A stretch of 64,000 bases of DNA. It comes from Massilia sp. NR 4-1. GTDB taxonomy: Bacteria; Pseudomonadota; Gammaproteobacteria; Burkholderiales; Burkholderiaceae_D. How positions within the stretch are numbered: the stretch's first letter is position 1; each line of letters begins with the position of its first letter. The position numbers and the translations under genes are program-made. The stretch spans positions 1,116,001 through 1,180,000 of the forward strand of contig NZ_CP012201.1 in assembly GCF_001191005.1 (NCBI RefSeq), written 5' to 3'. Shown here one piece after another: positions 1 through 7,604 of the stretch. The notes below the pieces were generated by a model. That model saw only the letters and a list, made by a program, of their open reading frames with translations. It searched no databases and was not told the DNA's origin.

Positions 1-819
1 TTCGATGATGGAGGGCCGCACAATGCTCAGTGCGCGGCCGTGCATGGCCTCGGCGGCCAGTTGCTCGCCCATCCATTTGGTGAAGGTATAAGTGTCGTTC
101 CAGCCGAAGTAATTGGCTTCCTCGATGCCGATGGCGGTCAGGCGGCGTGCCAGTTCGGCCGGTTCGCTGACGCTCTTGCGCACCTGGTCGATGCGGCGCT
201 GCAGATGCGCCAGCAGGCCGTCCAGGTCGTAGTGGCCGTGGCGGTGGCGGGCGATGGCGGCGCGCGCCGGATGCACCATCTCTTCGCGCATCTCGCCTTT
301 GTTAAAGCCGTTCACATAGCAGGTTGAGACCTGCACCAGCGGCGCGTTGGCCGTGCGCGCCAGCGCCGCCACATTCTGCACGCTATGGGCATTGATGGCC
401 AGGGCTTCGTCCAGCGCTTCGCGAAAGTTCACGCTGGCGGCGGCATTGATAATCAGGTCGGTATTACGCGCCAGTTCGGCAAAGCGCGCCAGCGGCAGGC
501 CGAAGGCCGGTTCTGTGATTTCACCGGTGATGCAGTGGATCTTCTCGGCGAAGAAGGTCTCCAGAAAATGCGGGCGCTCGGCGCGCAGCTTGTCGAATAC
601 CGAGGAAGTGGCGATCTCCAGCTGGAAGCGGGCGCGCGCGCCAGTGTCGTCGCGGCCGGCGCGGATCAGCAGGGTGATGCCGCCGATGCCGGGGACGGCG
701 CGTATCAGCTTTTCCAGCACGACCTTGGCGAGAAAGCCGGTGGCGCCGGTCAGGAAAACCTGTTTGCCGGCCAGGGTGGCTTGCACATCGAGTGCCGTTT
801 GCTGTATCGCGCTTTCCAT
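1..819 (-). CDS. Fatty acyl-CoA reductase-like extended SDR, N-terminal part (runs off left edge)
   Basis: The frame is open from the ATG at 819 to the window edge (273 codons), so the C-terminus is missing. The protein starts MESAIQQTALDV, then has a Rossmann nucleotide-binding motif GATGFLAK at residues 25-32. NAAASVNF follows in the middle, and near residue 246 there is YTFTK inside a NYFGWNDTYTFTKWMGEQ segment, the YxxxK catalytic pair of extended SDRs. The spacing and the 'TK..GE' context match the NAD-binding_4 (male-sterility) domain of fatty acyl-CoA reductases, which reduce acyl-CoA or acyl-ACP to alcohols with NADPH. The usual C-terminal sterile domain, and any fused acyltransferase, would lie to the left. 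A thioester reductase of a polyketide pathway has the same fold and cannot be excluded from this half. Confidence 0.8.
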   Translation of the reverse strand, partial: MESAIQQTALDVQATLAGKQVFLTGATGFLAKVVLEKLIRAVPGIGGITLLIRAGRDDTGARARFQLEIATSSVFDKLRAERPHFLETFFAEKIHCITGEITEPAFGLPLARFAELARNTDLIINAAASVNFREALDEALAINAHSVQNVAALARTANAPLVQVSTCYVNGFNKGEMREEMVHPARAAIARHRHGHYDLDGLLAHLQRRIDQVRKSVSEPAELARRLTAIGIEEANYFGWNDTYTFTKWMGEQLAAEAMHGRALSIVRPSIIE

Positions 820-1122
820 GGGCGTCCCAGTCTTCTATTTATATCGGTTGATAACAATGCGACAACACGTCTGTGAATCGATATTAATTCGAAACGGAAG
901 CTTGTCAGACCGTTACGCATTGGCCCCAGGAGCCAAAGAAATGGCGGCAGGAGTCAGGCCGCAGTGGCGCGCGCCGGCAAGGGCGGGGAATTTAAAACAA
1001 CGTTCAAGAACGCTTCATCCAATCTTCATCTGTCGCGCCAGCGGCTTTTTACACTGGAGGGGAGGCAAGCTTGCCTGCCATGGGGGCCGGTACCGTCTTG
1101 CCTCGCCTTGAAAGAGAACACC
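820..1122. other. Intergenic region with divergent promoters and a triple direct-repeat operator
   Basis: This 303-base gap separates the reductase gene (leftward) and the lipoprotein gene (rightward). No small open frame in it has a convincing ribosome binding site. It holds the TTCA triplet at 1003-1028, annotated separately. The stretch around 840-910 is AT-richer than its surroundings and is the likely promoter of the leftward gene. Confidence 0.5.
1003..1030 (+). promoter_or_regulatory. Candidate OmpR/PhoB-type operator: three TTCA half-sites 11 bp apart
   Basis: TTCA occurs at 1003, 1014 and 1025, exactly 11 bases apart. The last two are part of perfect heptamers CTTCATC at 1013 and 1024. 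Direct repeats with one-helical-turn spacing are how OmpR/PhoB-family regulators bind. The site is about 95 bases upstream of the lipoprotein start codon at 1123, and an OmpR-family regulator is encoded at 3635-4324. That the two go together is inference. Confidence 0.5.
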
Positions 1123-2247
1123 ATGAAGACTTTTTCGACCAACAGGCCGCTGCTTGCGGGCCTGCTGCTGGCCGTGCTGGCCGGCTGCGGCGGCAGCAGC
1201 GACAGCGAGCGTTATGAAACCCTGCCTCCGCAGCTGAGTTATGCCAGCCTGTGCGGCCTGCCTCCCGCATCCAGCGAAACCTACCGTGTGCTGGAGCCCA
1301 CCGGCGGGCGCTGCATCGCCAAAGCCGGTTTTGCGTTGAGCGATCCGCGGCGCGGCGACCCCTATTCCAGCAATCCGCAGGACCGGCGCGAAGTGGAGCT
1401 GAAAATCTGGTATCCGGTTGCCGTAGGCAGCAGTCAGCCGCGCGCCGAGTATGCGAGCAAGGAAACGATGCAAGGCATGGATTTTGATCTTGGCCCGACT
1501 GCGCCGCGCACCAATGCCCGCGCCGGCGGACCGATGGCGGATGGACAGCGTTATCCGGTGATTCTGCTGGCACCGGGCCTGGGCGCGGTGGTCGAGATGT
1601 ATACCGCGCTGGCCGAGGATCTGGCCAGCCATGGCTATATCGTGGTGGGCATTAACCATGGCCGCATCTCGGGCGTGATCGTGAACGGCGAGGGCAAGAT
1701 CATTCGCAACGAGCGCCTGCCGGACGACGAAGGGTCGGACGAGATGCTGGATGTGCTGGTGAAAGACCAGGCATTTGTGCTCGACTGGCTGGCGCAGCGC
1801 AATGCCGACAGCGGCCATCTGCTCGGCAGCCATCTGGATCTGGCGCGCATCGGCGCCTACGGGCATTCCATTGGCGGCGCCACCAGCCTGCAACTGCAGC
1901 GCCAGGACGCGCGGGTCCGGGCGGCCATCAATCTGGATGGCACGGTGTATGGCGATTTAAGCCAGCCATGGAGCAAGCCGTTCCTGATCCTGGCCAGCGA
2001 ACGGCCGACGGACCCGAGCTATCTCGCCATCATGAAGCTGCAAAGGAATGTGGGCAGCTCCGAGGTCTTGGCTGGTTTCGGCCATGGCGACTTCTCCGAC
2101 GTGAAATTCTATGTGGAGCAGTACAACCGCAATAATCCCGTCAAGAAGGGGCTGGACCCAGAGATGTTCTTTTCGGTTCGGGGCGAGGACGCGCTGCGTC
2201 TTGTGCGCGAGAAAACCCGGGTGTTCTTCCGCACTGCCGTGAAATAG
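1123..2247 (+). CDS. Alpha/beta-hydrolase lipoprotein, platelet-activating-factor acetylhydrolase-like
   Basis: 374 residues. I chose the ATG at 1123 because it gives a lipoprotein signal: MKTFSTNRPLLAGLLLAVLAGC, with lipobox LAGC, followed by GGSSDSE; upstream in-frame starts would bury it. AAAGAGAA just before the ATG is a usable ribosome binding site. The serine-hydrolase elbow is GHSIGG with Ser249. A later LDG segment and an H in FGHGDFSD suit the acid and histidine of the triad. The layout (wxPv near the front, GHSxGG, late His) resembles bacterial PAF-acetylhydrolase/dienelactone hydrolase-like esterases, which cleave short acyl or oxidised phospholipid esters. It is predicted to be anchored in a membrane facing the periplasm. 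It converges on the kinase gene with 11 bases between stop codons. The substrate is unknown. Confidence 0.8.
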   Translation: MKTFSTNRPLLAGLLLAVLAGCGGSSDSERYETLPPQLSYASLCGLPPASSETYRVLEPTGGRCIAKAGFALSDPRRGDPYSSNPQDRREVELKIWYPVAVGSSQPRAEYASKETMQGMDFDLGPTAPRTNARAGGPMADGQRYPVILLAPGLGAVVEMYTALAEDLASHGYIVVGINHGRISGVIVNGEGKIIRNERLPDDEGSDEMLDVLVKDQAFVLDWLAQRNADSGHLLGSHLDLARIGAYGHSIGGATSLQLQRQDARVRAAINLDGTVYGDLSQPWSKPFLILASERPTDPSYLAIMKLQRNVGSSEVLAGFGHGDFSDVKFYVEQYNRNNPVKKGLDPEMFFSVRGEDALRLVREKTRVFFRTAVK

Positions 2248-2258
2248 ACACGCCAGGT

Positions 2259-3638
2259 TTAAGCCGCCAGCGGCAGGGTGGTGGTCACTTGCAGACCGCC
2301 GCCGTTGGCGGGTCCGAAGCGCAGGAGGCCGTCATGGCGGGCCACGGTGACGGCGGCGATGGCCAGTCCCAGGCCGCTGCCGCCCTGGCGCTGGCCCGGC
2401 ACGCGGAAGAAGCGTTCGCACAGGCGCTCGTACAGTTCCGGCGCCACGCCCGGGCCTTCGTCGCTGACGGTGATGACGGCCTGGCCGCCATCGCTTTGCA
2501 CGGCGATGCGTACCAGGCCGCCGTCGGGGCTGTATTTGATGGCGTTGTTGATCAGATTTTCGAACAGCGACAGCATGCCCTCGGTGTCGCCGCTGATCTT
2601 CACATCGCCATCGGCCTGCAGTTCCAGCTCCACGCCGCGCTGGCAGGCCAGCGGTGCCAGCATGGCGCAGCACTCCTGCAGCAGCGTGTGCAGGGGTAGG
2701 GGATTTTGCTGCCGGCCGGCGCCGGCGGCTTCGCTGCGCATCAGCGCAAGCAACTGGTGTACCAGATGGCTGGCACGCTGCACGCCCAGCAGGCTGCCGT
2801 CGAGCAGGGCGCGCAGATGCGTATCCGGCGTGCGCTGGATGGCGGCTTCGATATTCACCTGCATGGCCGCCAGCGGCGTGCGGATTTCGTGCGCCGCGTC
2901 GGCGATGAAGTTGCGTTCGCGGCGCGCGCTTTCGCGTACACGGCCCAGCAGGCGGTTGATATTGTCCACCAGCGGATGCAGCTCGCGGTGCGGCGGCAGG
3001 TAGTCCAGCGGCGCCAGGTCGTGCGGCCCGCGTTCGGCGATTTCGGCACTAACCCTGCGCCAGGGCCGCAGCGCCAGCCGCACCGAAATCCAGGCCGGCA
3101 GCAGCATGAAGGGCAGGCAGACCAGCAATGGCATCAGCAGGAAGCCGCTATGGGTGAGATAGATGCTGGCCAGGTCGGACGGCTGCGCCAGCGTGACAAC
3201 AAAACGGCCATCCGGCGAGGCGAGGGTGCGCGCCAGCCATTTGCGCTGGCCGGTCTGCACCTGCTGCGTCACGCCAAGCTGTGTGCTGCGGATGGGCTGC
3301 TCCAGCTCCGGCGATGCATACACCATTCGGCCGTCCTGCCAGACTTCCATCAGCAACTGCCAGCTCGGGTTGGACTCCTGCACACCGTCGCCACGGTTGA
3401 TGCGGTCGATATGCTGCAACATATCGCGCTGGCGCACCGGATCGCCGGACAGGTTGCGCGCCGCCGCCAGCGCCAGTTCATAGCGCTGGTCGAAGCCCAG
3501 GTCTTCGTTCTGGTGTACGGTGTCGTAAATGGCGTAGCCGCACAGCGCCAGCCAAAGCAGGGATAGCAATCCCAGTTGCGCCAGCAGCATGCGCCGCGCC
3601 AGCGAAGGCTGCCATAGGCGGCGCCAGCGCGTTTTCAC
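2259..3638 (-). CDS. Sensor histidine kinase of an OmpR-type two-component system
   Basis: 459 residues. A membrane helix at about 15-35 and a second at about 165-190 bracket a ~130-residue periplasmic sensor region, and a HAMP-like linker follows. The dimerisation/phosphoacceptor box is AAHEIRTPLAAM near residue 245. The ATP-binding domain shows NNAIKYSP (N box), DEGPG (G1) and GGSGLGLAI (G2). Architecture and size fit the QseC/TctE group of kinases. The start codon overlaps the end of the regulator gene by 4 bases, so the two are co-transcribed and probably translationally coupled, regulator first. The signal cannot be read from the sequence; the sensor domain shows no motif I recognise. 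Confidence 0.92.
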   Translation of the reverse strand: MKTRWRRLWQPSLARRMLLAQLGLLSLLWLALCGYAIYDTVHQNEDLGFDQRYELALAAARNLSGDPVRQRDMLQHIDRINRGDGVQESNPSWQLLMEVWQDGRMVYASPELEQPIRSTQLGVTQQVQTGQRKWLARTLASPDGRFVVTLAQPSDLASIYLTHSGFLLMPLLVCLPFMLLPAWISVRLALRPWRRVSAEIAERGPHDLAPLDYLPPHRELHPLVDNINRLLGRVRESARRERNFIADAAHEIRTPLAAMQVNIEAAIQRTPDTHLRALLDGSLLGVQRASHLVHQLLALMRSEAAGAGRQQNPLPLHTLLQECCAMLAPLACQRGVELELQADGDVKISGDTEGMLSLFENLINNAIKYSPDGGLVRIAVQSDGGQAVITVSDEGPGVAPELYERLCERFFRVPGQRQGGSGLGLAIAAVTVARHDGLLRFGPANGGGLQVTTTLPLAA

Positions 3639-4324
3639 GTGGTCCTCTGTCCGGCGGCTGGCAGCGGCTCGCGGTCCACCACATAGCCGATGCCGCGCAC
3701 GGTGCGGATAAAGCCGCTGCCCAGCTTGCGCCGCAGATTCGAGATATGCACGTCCAGCACATTGCTGTCGCTGGCCGACCCGGCCAGGTGCAGCTCCTGT
3801 TCCAGGGTGCTGCGCGTGAGCACGCGGTCGCAGCGGCGCGCCAATGCCGTCAGCAGCACGTACTCGCTGCGCGACAGGTCCAGATCCTTGCCCTCCATCG
3901 TTACGCGGTGCGAGGACAGGTTGATGTGCAGGCCGCGCAGGGTCAGGCTGTCGCTGTTCGCGCCATAGCTGCGGCGCGCCAGGGCGCGGATGCGCGATTG
4001 CAGCTCGGCCAGCGCAAAGGGCTTGACCAGGTAATCGTCGGCGCCGCTATCGAGGCCGATCAGGCGGTCGTGCAGGGCGTCGCGCGCGGTCAGGATCAGC
4101 ACCGGCAAGCTGTCTTGCGCACCGCGCAGTTCGCGAAGCAGGCCCAGGCCATCGCCGTCGGGCAGGGCCAGGTCGAGCAGCAGCAGGCCGAAACTGTGCG
4201 CGGCCAACTGCTGGCGGGCGTCCTGCCGCGAGCGCACCCAGACAATATCCATGTCCTGTTCCGCCAGCGCGTTGCGGATGCCGTTGCCCAGCCCCAGATC
4301 GTCCTCGACGAGCAGTATTTTCAT
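3635..4324 (-). CDS. OmpR-family response regulator (QseB/TctD-like)
   Basis: 229 residues. The receiver domain occupies residues 1-115, with the acidic pair E7/D8-D9, the phosphoacceptor Asp51 in LLLLDLALPDGDG, Thr in LILTARD and Lys in VKPF. A winged-helix DNA-binding domain follows at about 130-220, ending in the typical VRGIGYVVD wing. It is the first gene of a regulator-kinase operon and is transcribed away from nsrR across a 119-base shared region. That region contains two TTTAGCA direct repeats 18 bases apart (4336 and 4354), possibly an autoregulatory site. Targets are unknown; the triple TTCA site at 1003-1030 is a candidate. Confidence 0.93.
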   Translation of the reverse strand: MKILLVEDDLGLGNGIRNALAEQDMDIVWVRSRQDARQQLAAHSFGLLLLDLALPDGDGLGLLRELRGAQDSLPVLILTARDALHDRLIGLDSGADDYLVKPFALAELQSRIRALARRSYGANSDSLTLRGLHINLSSHRVTMEGKDLDLSRSEYVLLTALARRCDRVLTRSTLEQELHLAGSASDSNVLDVHISNLRRKLGSGFIRTVRGIGYVVDREPLPAAGQRTT

Positions 4325-4335
4325 GCGGTTTCTTG

Positions 4336-4366
4336 TTTAGCAAAGTGCGGTATTTTAGCAAAAGTG
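4336..4366. promoter_or_regulatory. Direct repeat TTTAGCAAA in the shared rr/nsrR promoter region
   Basis: TTTAGCAAAGTG begins at 4336 and TTTAGCAAAAGTG at 4354, 18 bases apart, immediately upstream of the leftward response regulator gene (start at 4324). Repeats so close to the start codon could be a binding site for the regulator itself. The purpose is inferred. Confidence 0.35.
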
Positions 4367-4443
4367 TAATAGACAACCTTAGGCGGCCGGAATGGTTTAA
4401 CATATACTTACAATGCCGGATTTGGCATGCATCATGCTTTCAC

Positions 4444-4917
4444 ATGCGACTCACTACCTTCACCGATTACACGCTGCGTTCCCTGATGTTTCTGGCCTTG
4501 AACCGGGACCGCTTGGTCACGATCCAGGACATCGCCGATTTGCACGCCATTTCGAAAAACCACCTGACCAAGGTGATTCACCAGCTCGGCGTGGCGGGGC
4601 TGGTGGAAACGGTGCGCGGCCGCAATGGCGGCCTGCGCCTGAACCGCGAGCCGGAAGAGATCAATATCGGCGAAGTGGTGCGCGACAGCGAAACCGATTT
4701 CTTCATCGCCGAGTGCTTCGACAGCGAGCACAATAGCTGCACCCTGGACGGTGCCTGCTTCCTGAAATTCAAGCTGGGCCAGGCCACCGAATCCTTCCTG
4801 CAGGTGCTGGATGGCGTCACCCTGGCCGATCTGCTGCCCAAGCCGCGCAGCGCCGGCAAGGCGCAGCCGGTCAAGTTCATCGGCAAGGACAAGAAGACCG
4901 GCAGCAAGGCCGCCTGA
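4444..4917 (+). CDS. nsrR: Rrf2-family nitric-oxide-sensing repressor NsrR
   Basis: 157 residues. The ATG at 4444 gives the usual Rrf2 start MRLTTFTDYTLRSLMFLA. The winged helix covers residues 5-60 and ends in VRGRNGGLRL. Three cysteines in ECFDSEHNSC and DGAC follow around residues 90-107, where NsrR holds its Fe-S cluster; the C-x7-C-x5-C spacing is slightly wider than in E. coli. NsrR represses nitric-oxide detoxification genes until NO destroys the cluster. The next gene is hmp, 97 bases downstream, carrying an NsrR-type operator. The C-terminus extends about 15 Lys-rich residues beyond the typical end. ATGCC/GGCAT arms at about 4413-4428, upstream of the gene, might be a weaker autoregulatory site. 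Confidence 0.9.
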   Translation: MRLTTFTDYTLRSLMFLALNRDRLVTIQDIADLHAISKNHLTKVIHQLGVAGLVETVRGRNGGLRLNREPEEINIGEVVRDSETDFFIAECFDSEHNSCTLDGACFLKFKLGQATESFLQVLDGVTLADLLPKPRSAGKAQPVKFIGKDKKTGSKAA

Positions 4918-4921
4918 AGCC

Positions 4922-4940
4922 CGGGCGCCTTGCGCGCCCG
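4922..4940 (+). terminator. GC hairpin after nsrR
   Basis: CGGGCGC and GCGCCCG form 7-bp arms around a 5-base loop, 4 bases after the nsrR stop codon. There is no T-run after it, so it is at best a weak intrinsic terminator or an RNA-stabilising hairpin before the hmp promoter. Confidence 0.4.
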
Positions 4941-4970
4941 ATTGAAACAGCGCTTGACGCCATTGATTAA

Positions 4971-4995
4971 AAACATGCACAATAAATGCATGTTT
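4971..4995. promoter_or_regulatory. NsrR operator at the hmp promoter
   Basis: Perfect 9-bp inverted arms AAACATGCA and TGCATGTTT are separated by 7 bases. The inner 23 bases read as the 11-1-11 arrangement known for NsrR (AAnATGCATTT-like half-sites). The site ends 19 bases before the hmp start codon, so a bound repressor would cover the transcription start. nsrR lies directly upstream. The match to the family site and the context make this a confident call. Confidence 0.85.
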
Positions 4996-5014
4996 AAAAA
5001 AGGAGCGATTATCC

Positions 5015-6199
5015 ATGCTGTCCATTGAACAAAAAGCCATCATTTCCGCCACCGTGCCGATCCTGGAAGAAGGCGGCGAAGCCCTGACTCGCCACTTCTA
5101 CCAGGTGCTGTTCCGCGACTTTCCGCAAGTCGCGCCGCTGTTCAACCAGTCGCACCAGCACAGCGGAAACCAGCAGCGCGCGCTGGCCGGCGCGGTGCTG
5201 ATGTATGCCCGCCATATCGAAAAGCTGGAAGCACTGGGTCCGCTGGTTGCCACCATCGTCAACAAGCACGTGGCCCTGCAAATCCGCAAGGAGCATTACC
5301 CGATGGTGGGCGCCAGCCTGCTGAAAGCCATCAGCGAGGTGCTCGGTCCGCAAGTGGCGACGGACGAGGTGCTGAGCGCCTGGGCCGCCGCCTACGGCCA
5401 GCTGGCGGCCATTCTGATCGATGCCGAAGGCCGCGCCTACGAGGACAAGGCGGCAGCGCCGGGCGGCTGGAGCGGCGCGCGCACCTTCATCCTGGCCGAG
5501 CGGACTTGCGAGAGCGAGGAAATCACTTCCTTCCTGCTGAAGCCCGCCGATGGCAAGCCGGTGCTGCATTTCGAGCCTGGTCAGTATATCGGCTTGCGCG
5601 TGGAAATCGACGGTGCCGAAATGCGCCGTCAGTATTCGCTGTCGGCCGAGAGCAATGGCGTGGATTACCGCATCAGCGTCAAGCGCGAGCCGGGCGGCAA
5701 AGTGTCGGAATGGCTGCATGAGCAGTTGCAGCCGGGCGATGTGCTGGACCTGTTCCCACCCTCGGGCGCCTTCACCCTGCGCAGCGGCGAACGCCCGCTG
5801 GCCCTGATCAGCGGCGGCGTCGGCATCACGCCGACCCTGGCCATGCTGGCCAGCGCCCTGCGCAGCGGCCGCGAGGTCCACTTCATCCATGCCGCGCGCC
5901 ATGGCGGCGTGCATGCCTTCCGCGATGCGGTGGACCAGTTGGCCGAAGAATATCCGCAGCTGCGCCGCTACTACTGCTACGCCGAAGCGCGCGACGGCCA
6001 TGCCAAGCCGGATGCCGTCGGCCTGCTGGACAGCGAACGCCTGGCCGCCTGGCTGCCTGAAACACGCGATATCGACGCCTACTTCCTCGGCCCGCTGCCG
6101 TTCATGCAGGTGGTGAAGAAGTCGCTGCGCGAGCTGGGTGTGCCGGAAAACCAGACGCATTACGAGTTCTTCGGCCCGGCCGCCGCGCTGGCGGCGTAA
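5015..6199 (+). CDS. hmp: Flavohaemoglobin (nitric oxide dioxygenase)
   Basis: 394 residues, the normal family length. The globin domain is at residues 1-135, with distal Tyr29 (B10), Phe43 (CD1), Gln53 (E7) and proximal His85 at the E. coli Hmp positions. The FAD-binding domain (about 150-255) shows RQYSLS. The NAD-binding domain (about 260-390) shows ISGGVGITPTLAML, and the protein ends HYEFFGP. It oxidises NO to nitrate with O2 and NAD(P)H in the cytoplasm. AAGGAG precedes the ATG. The NsrR operator overlaps its promoter, and nsrR is the upstream neighbour in the same direction. It converges on the peroxidase gene with only 9 bases between stop codons and no visible terminator. Confidence 0.97.
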   Translation: MLSIEQKAIISATVPILEEGGEALTRHFYQVLFRDFPQVAPLFNQSHQHSGNQQRALAGAVLMYARHIEKLEALGPLVATIVNKHVALQIRKEHYPMVGASLLKAISEVLGPQVATDEVLSAWAAAYGQLAAILIDAEGRAYEDKAAAPGGWSGARTFILAERTCESEEITSFLLKPADGKPVLHFEPGQYIGLRVEIDGAEMRRQYSLSAESNGVDYRISVKREPGGKVSEWLHEQLQPGDVLDLFPPSGAFTLRSGERPLALISGGVGITPTLAMLASALRSGREVHFIHAARHGGVHAFRDAVDQLAEEYPQLRRYYCYAEARDGHAKPDAVGLLDSERLAAWLPETRDIDAYFLGPLPFMQVVKKSLRELGVPENQTHYEFFGPAAALAA

Positions 6200-6208
6200 A
6201 TCCCCGGC

Positions 6209-7336
6209 TCAGCGCCAGTGCGCGGGCGGCTGGCTGGCCTCGGGGCTGTTCAAGGCCTTGAGGAATGCCACCAGGTCCTGTTTCTCCGCCGGAGTCAGGA
6301 TCAGGGGATAGCCGGCTTCCGCGCTGCGGTAGTAAATCTCCAGTTCGACCGCCTCCTCCAGCGTGGCGACACTGCCGTCGTGCATATACGGCGCGGTTAA
6401 AGCCACGTTGCGCAGGCTGGGCGTGCGGAACTTGCCGATGTCGGCCGGTTTCAGCGTCAGCGCAAAACGGCCCAGCTCCGCCACATCCTCCTCGCTTAGT
6501 ACATGGTCGCCCAGTTTTTCGGACTGGGCGCGCAGGCGCACCAGACGCGTGGTCAGCGCCGGCAGTTGCGGCGCGATGCGTTGCAGGCCCACGCTCAGGC
6601 TATGGAAATCGTCGTCGCTGAACAGCGCGCTATCGCGCTCGATGCGGTGGCAACTGGCGCATTTGGCCGCGCCCTGGAACAGGGCCAGGCCGCGCCGCGC
6701 GGAAGCGGTCAGCGCAGCCTGTTCGCCGCGGTAGTAGTAGCGGTCGAAAGGCGAATTGCCGGCGATCAGGGTGCGCTCGAAACTGGCGATGGCCTGTGCC
6801 ACCTGGCTGACGTTGATGGACTGTGGCCCGGCGCCGAAGGCCAGGCGGAACTGCTTCAGATAGGCTGGATCGGCGCGCACGATGGCCAGCAGGGCGTCCT
6901 CGCTGGCCAGGCCGTGTTCGCGCGCATTGGTGAAGGGATCGAGCGCCTGCGCTTCCAGGGTGGGCTGGCGGCCTTCCCAGAACTGGCTGGCGTTGTAGGC
7001 GGCGTTCAGGATGCTCGGCGCGTTGCGCGTGCCGCTCCTGCCGCCGATGCCCTTGGCCAGCGCCTCGCCATCGCTGAAGGCGCGTTCGGGCTGATGGCAG
7101 CTGGCGCAACTGATCTGCCCATTGCCGCTCAGGCGCTTGTCGTAGAACAGGGTCTTGCCGAGCGCGATGCGGGCCGGATTGTCGGAGCTTGCTGCCGATA
7201 GGGGCGGCAGGCCGCTTGGATGCGTGCCGTTCTCGCCGGCCAGCAGCGCGGGCATGGCGCTGCCGGCGGCGAGCAGCCCGCCTAGGCTTAGCATGCGCAG
7301 GTTGCGGCGCAGACGGCGCCAGATTTCTCGCTGCAT
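6209..7336 (-). CDS. Di-haem cytochrome c peroxidase (CcpA/MauG family)
   Basis: 375 residues. An N-terminal export signal (Arg-rich start, hydrophobic stretch about 16-33) leads into the periplasm. Two c-type haem motifs are present: CASCH at residues 77-81 and a second CASCH near residue 225. Other family landmarks are DKRLSGNGQISC, FWEGRQPTLEAQA, FRTPSLRNVALTAPYMHDGS and the C-terminal LVAFLKAL. Such enzymes reduce hydrogen peroxide with electrons from cytochrome c. MauG-like enzymes, which modify other proteins, share the motifs. A 5' fragment of this gene is duplicated at about 16627-16690, next to the second Rhs cassette. Confidence 0.93.
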   Translation of the reverse strand: MQREIWRRLRRNLRMLSLGGLLAAGSAMPALLAGENGTHPSGLPPLSAASSDNPARIALGKTLFYDKRLSGNGQISCASCHQPERAFSDGEALAKGIGGRSGTRNAPSILNAAYNASQFWEGRQPTLEAQALDPFTNAREHGLASEDALLAIVRADPAYLKQFRLAFGAGPQSINVSQVAQAIASFERTLIAGNSPFDRYYYRGEQAALTASARRGLALFQGAAKCASCHRIERDSALFSDDDFHSLSVGLQRIAPQLPALTTRLVRLRAQSEKLGDHVLSEEDVAELGRFALTLKPADIGKFRTPSLRNVALTAPYMHDGSVATLEEAVELEIYYRSAEAGYPLILTPAEKQDLVAFLKALNSPEASQPPAHWR

Positions 7337-7604
7337 TTCTCTCCTCGTTGCCGCTGCTTTCGGATGCAGCCCAGCTGCGTTTCTACACCAGCTTTCCGGG
7401 GTGGATACTCTCCATTTTTCACTTAACCCATATTTTATTTGTAACGTTGTATGTTTACTATGAATTTAGTTTATTGGCAAGTTTTCGCTTGATTGACGTT
7501 AGCGCTCCATGCAAAGCTATGCATGTCCTAATTTCCTTGTGGAAATCACCATGTTTTTCCGTTGATTGGTTTTGAGCCGGTTTTCTTGCGAAGGGGTGGC
7601 GGCA
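7337..7604 (+). promoter_or_regulatory. Leader/promoter region of the first Rhs cassette
   Basis: This AT-rich 268-base stretch is repeated, with about 65-75% identity by eye, before the second cassette (about 16681-16946). Conserved blocks include TTTCTACACCAGCTTTC, a 17-base block CTCCATGCAAAGCTATG, GTTGATTGGTTTT and GCGAAGGGGTGGCGGCA before the start codon. ATTTCC-TTGT-GGAAAT at 7531-7546 is a hairpin whose arms are preserved in copy 2 while its loop differs. The two-fold conservation marks it as the cassette's regulatory region. Confidence 0.6.
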
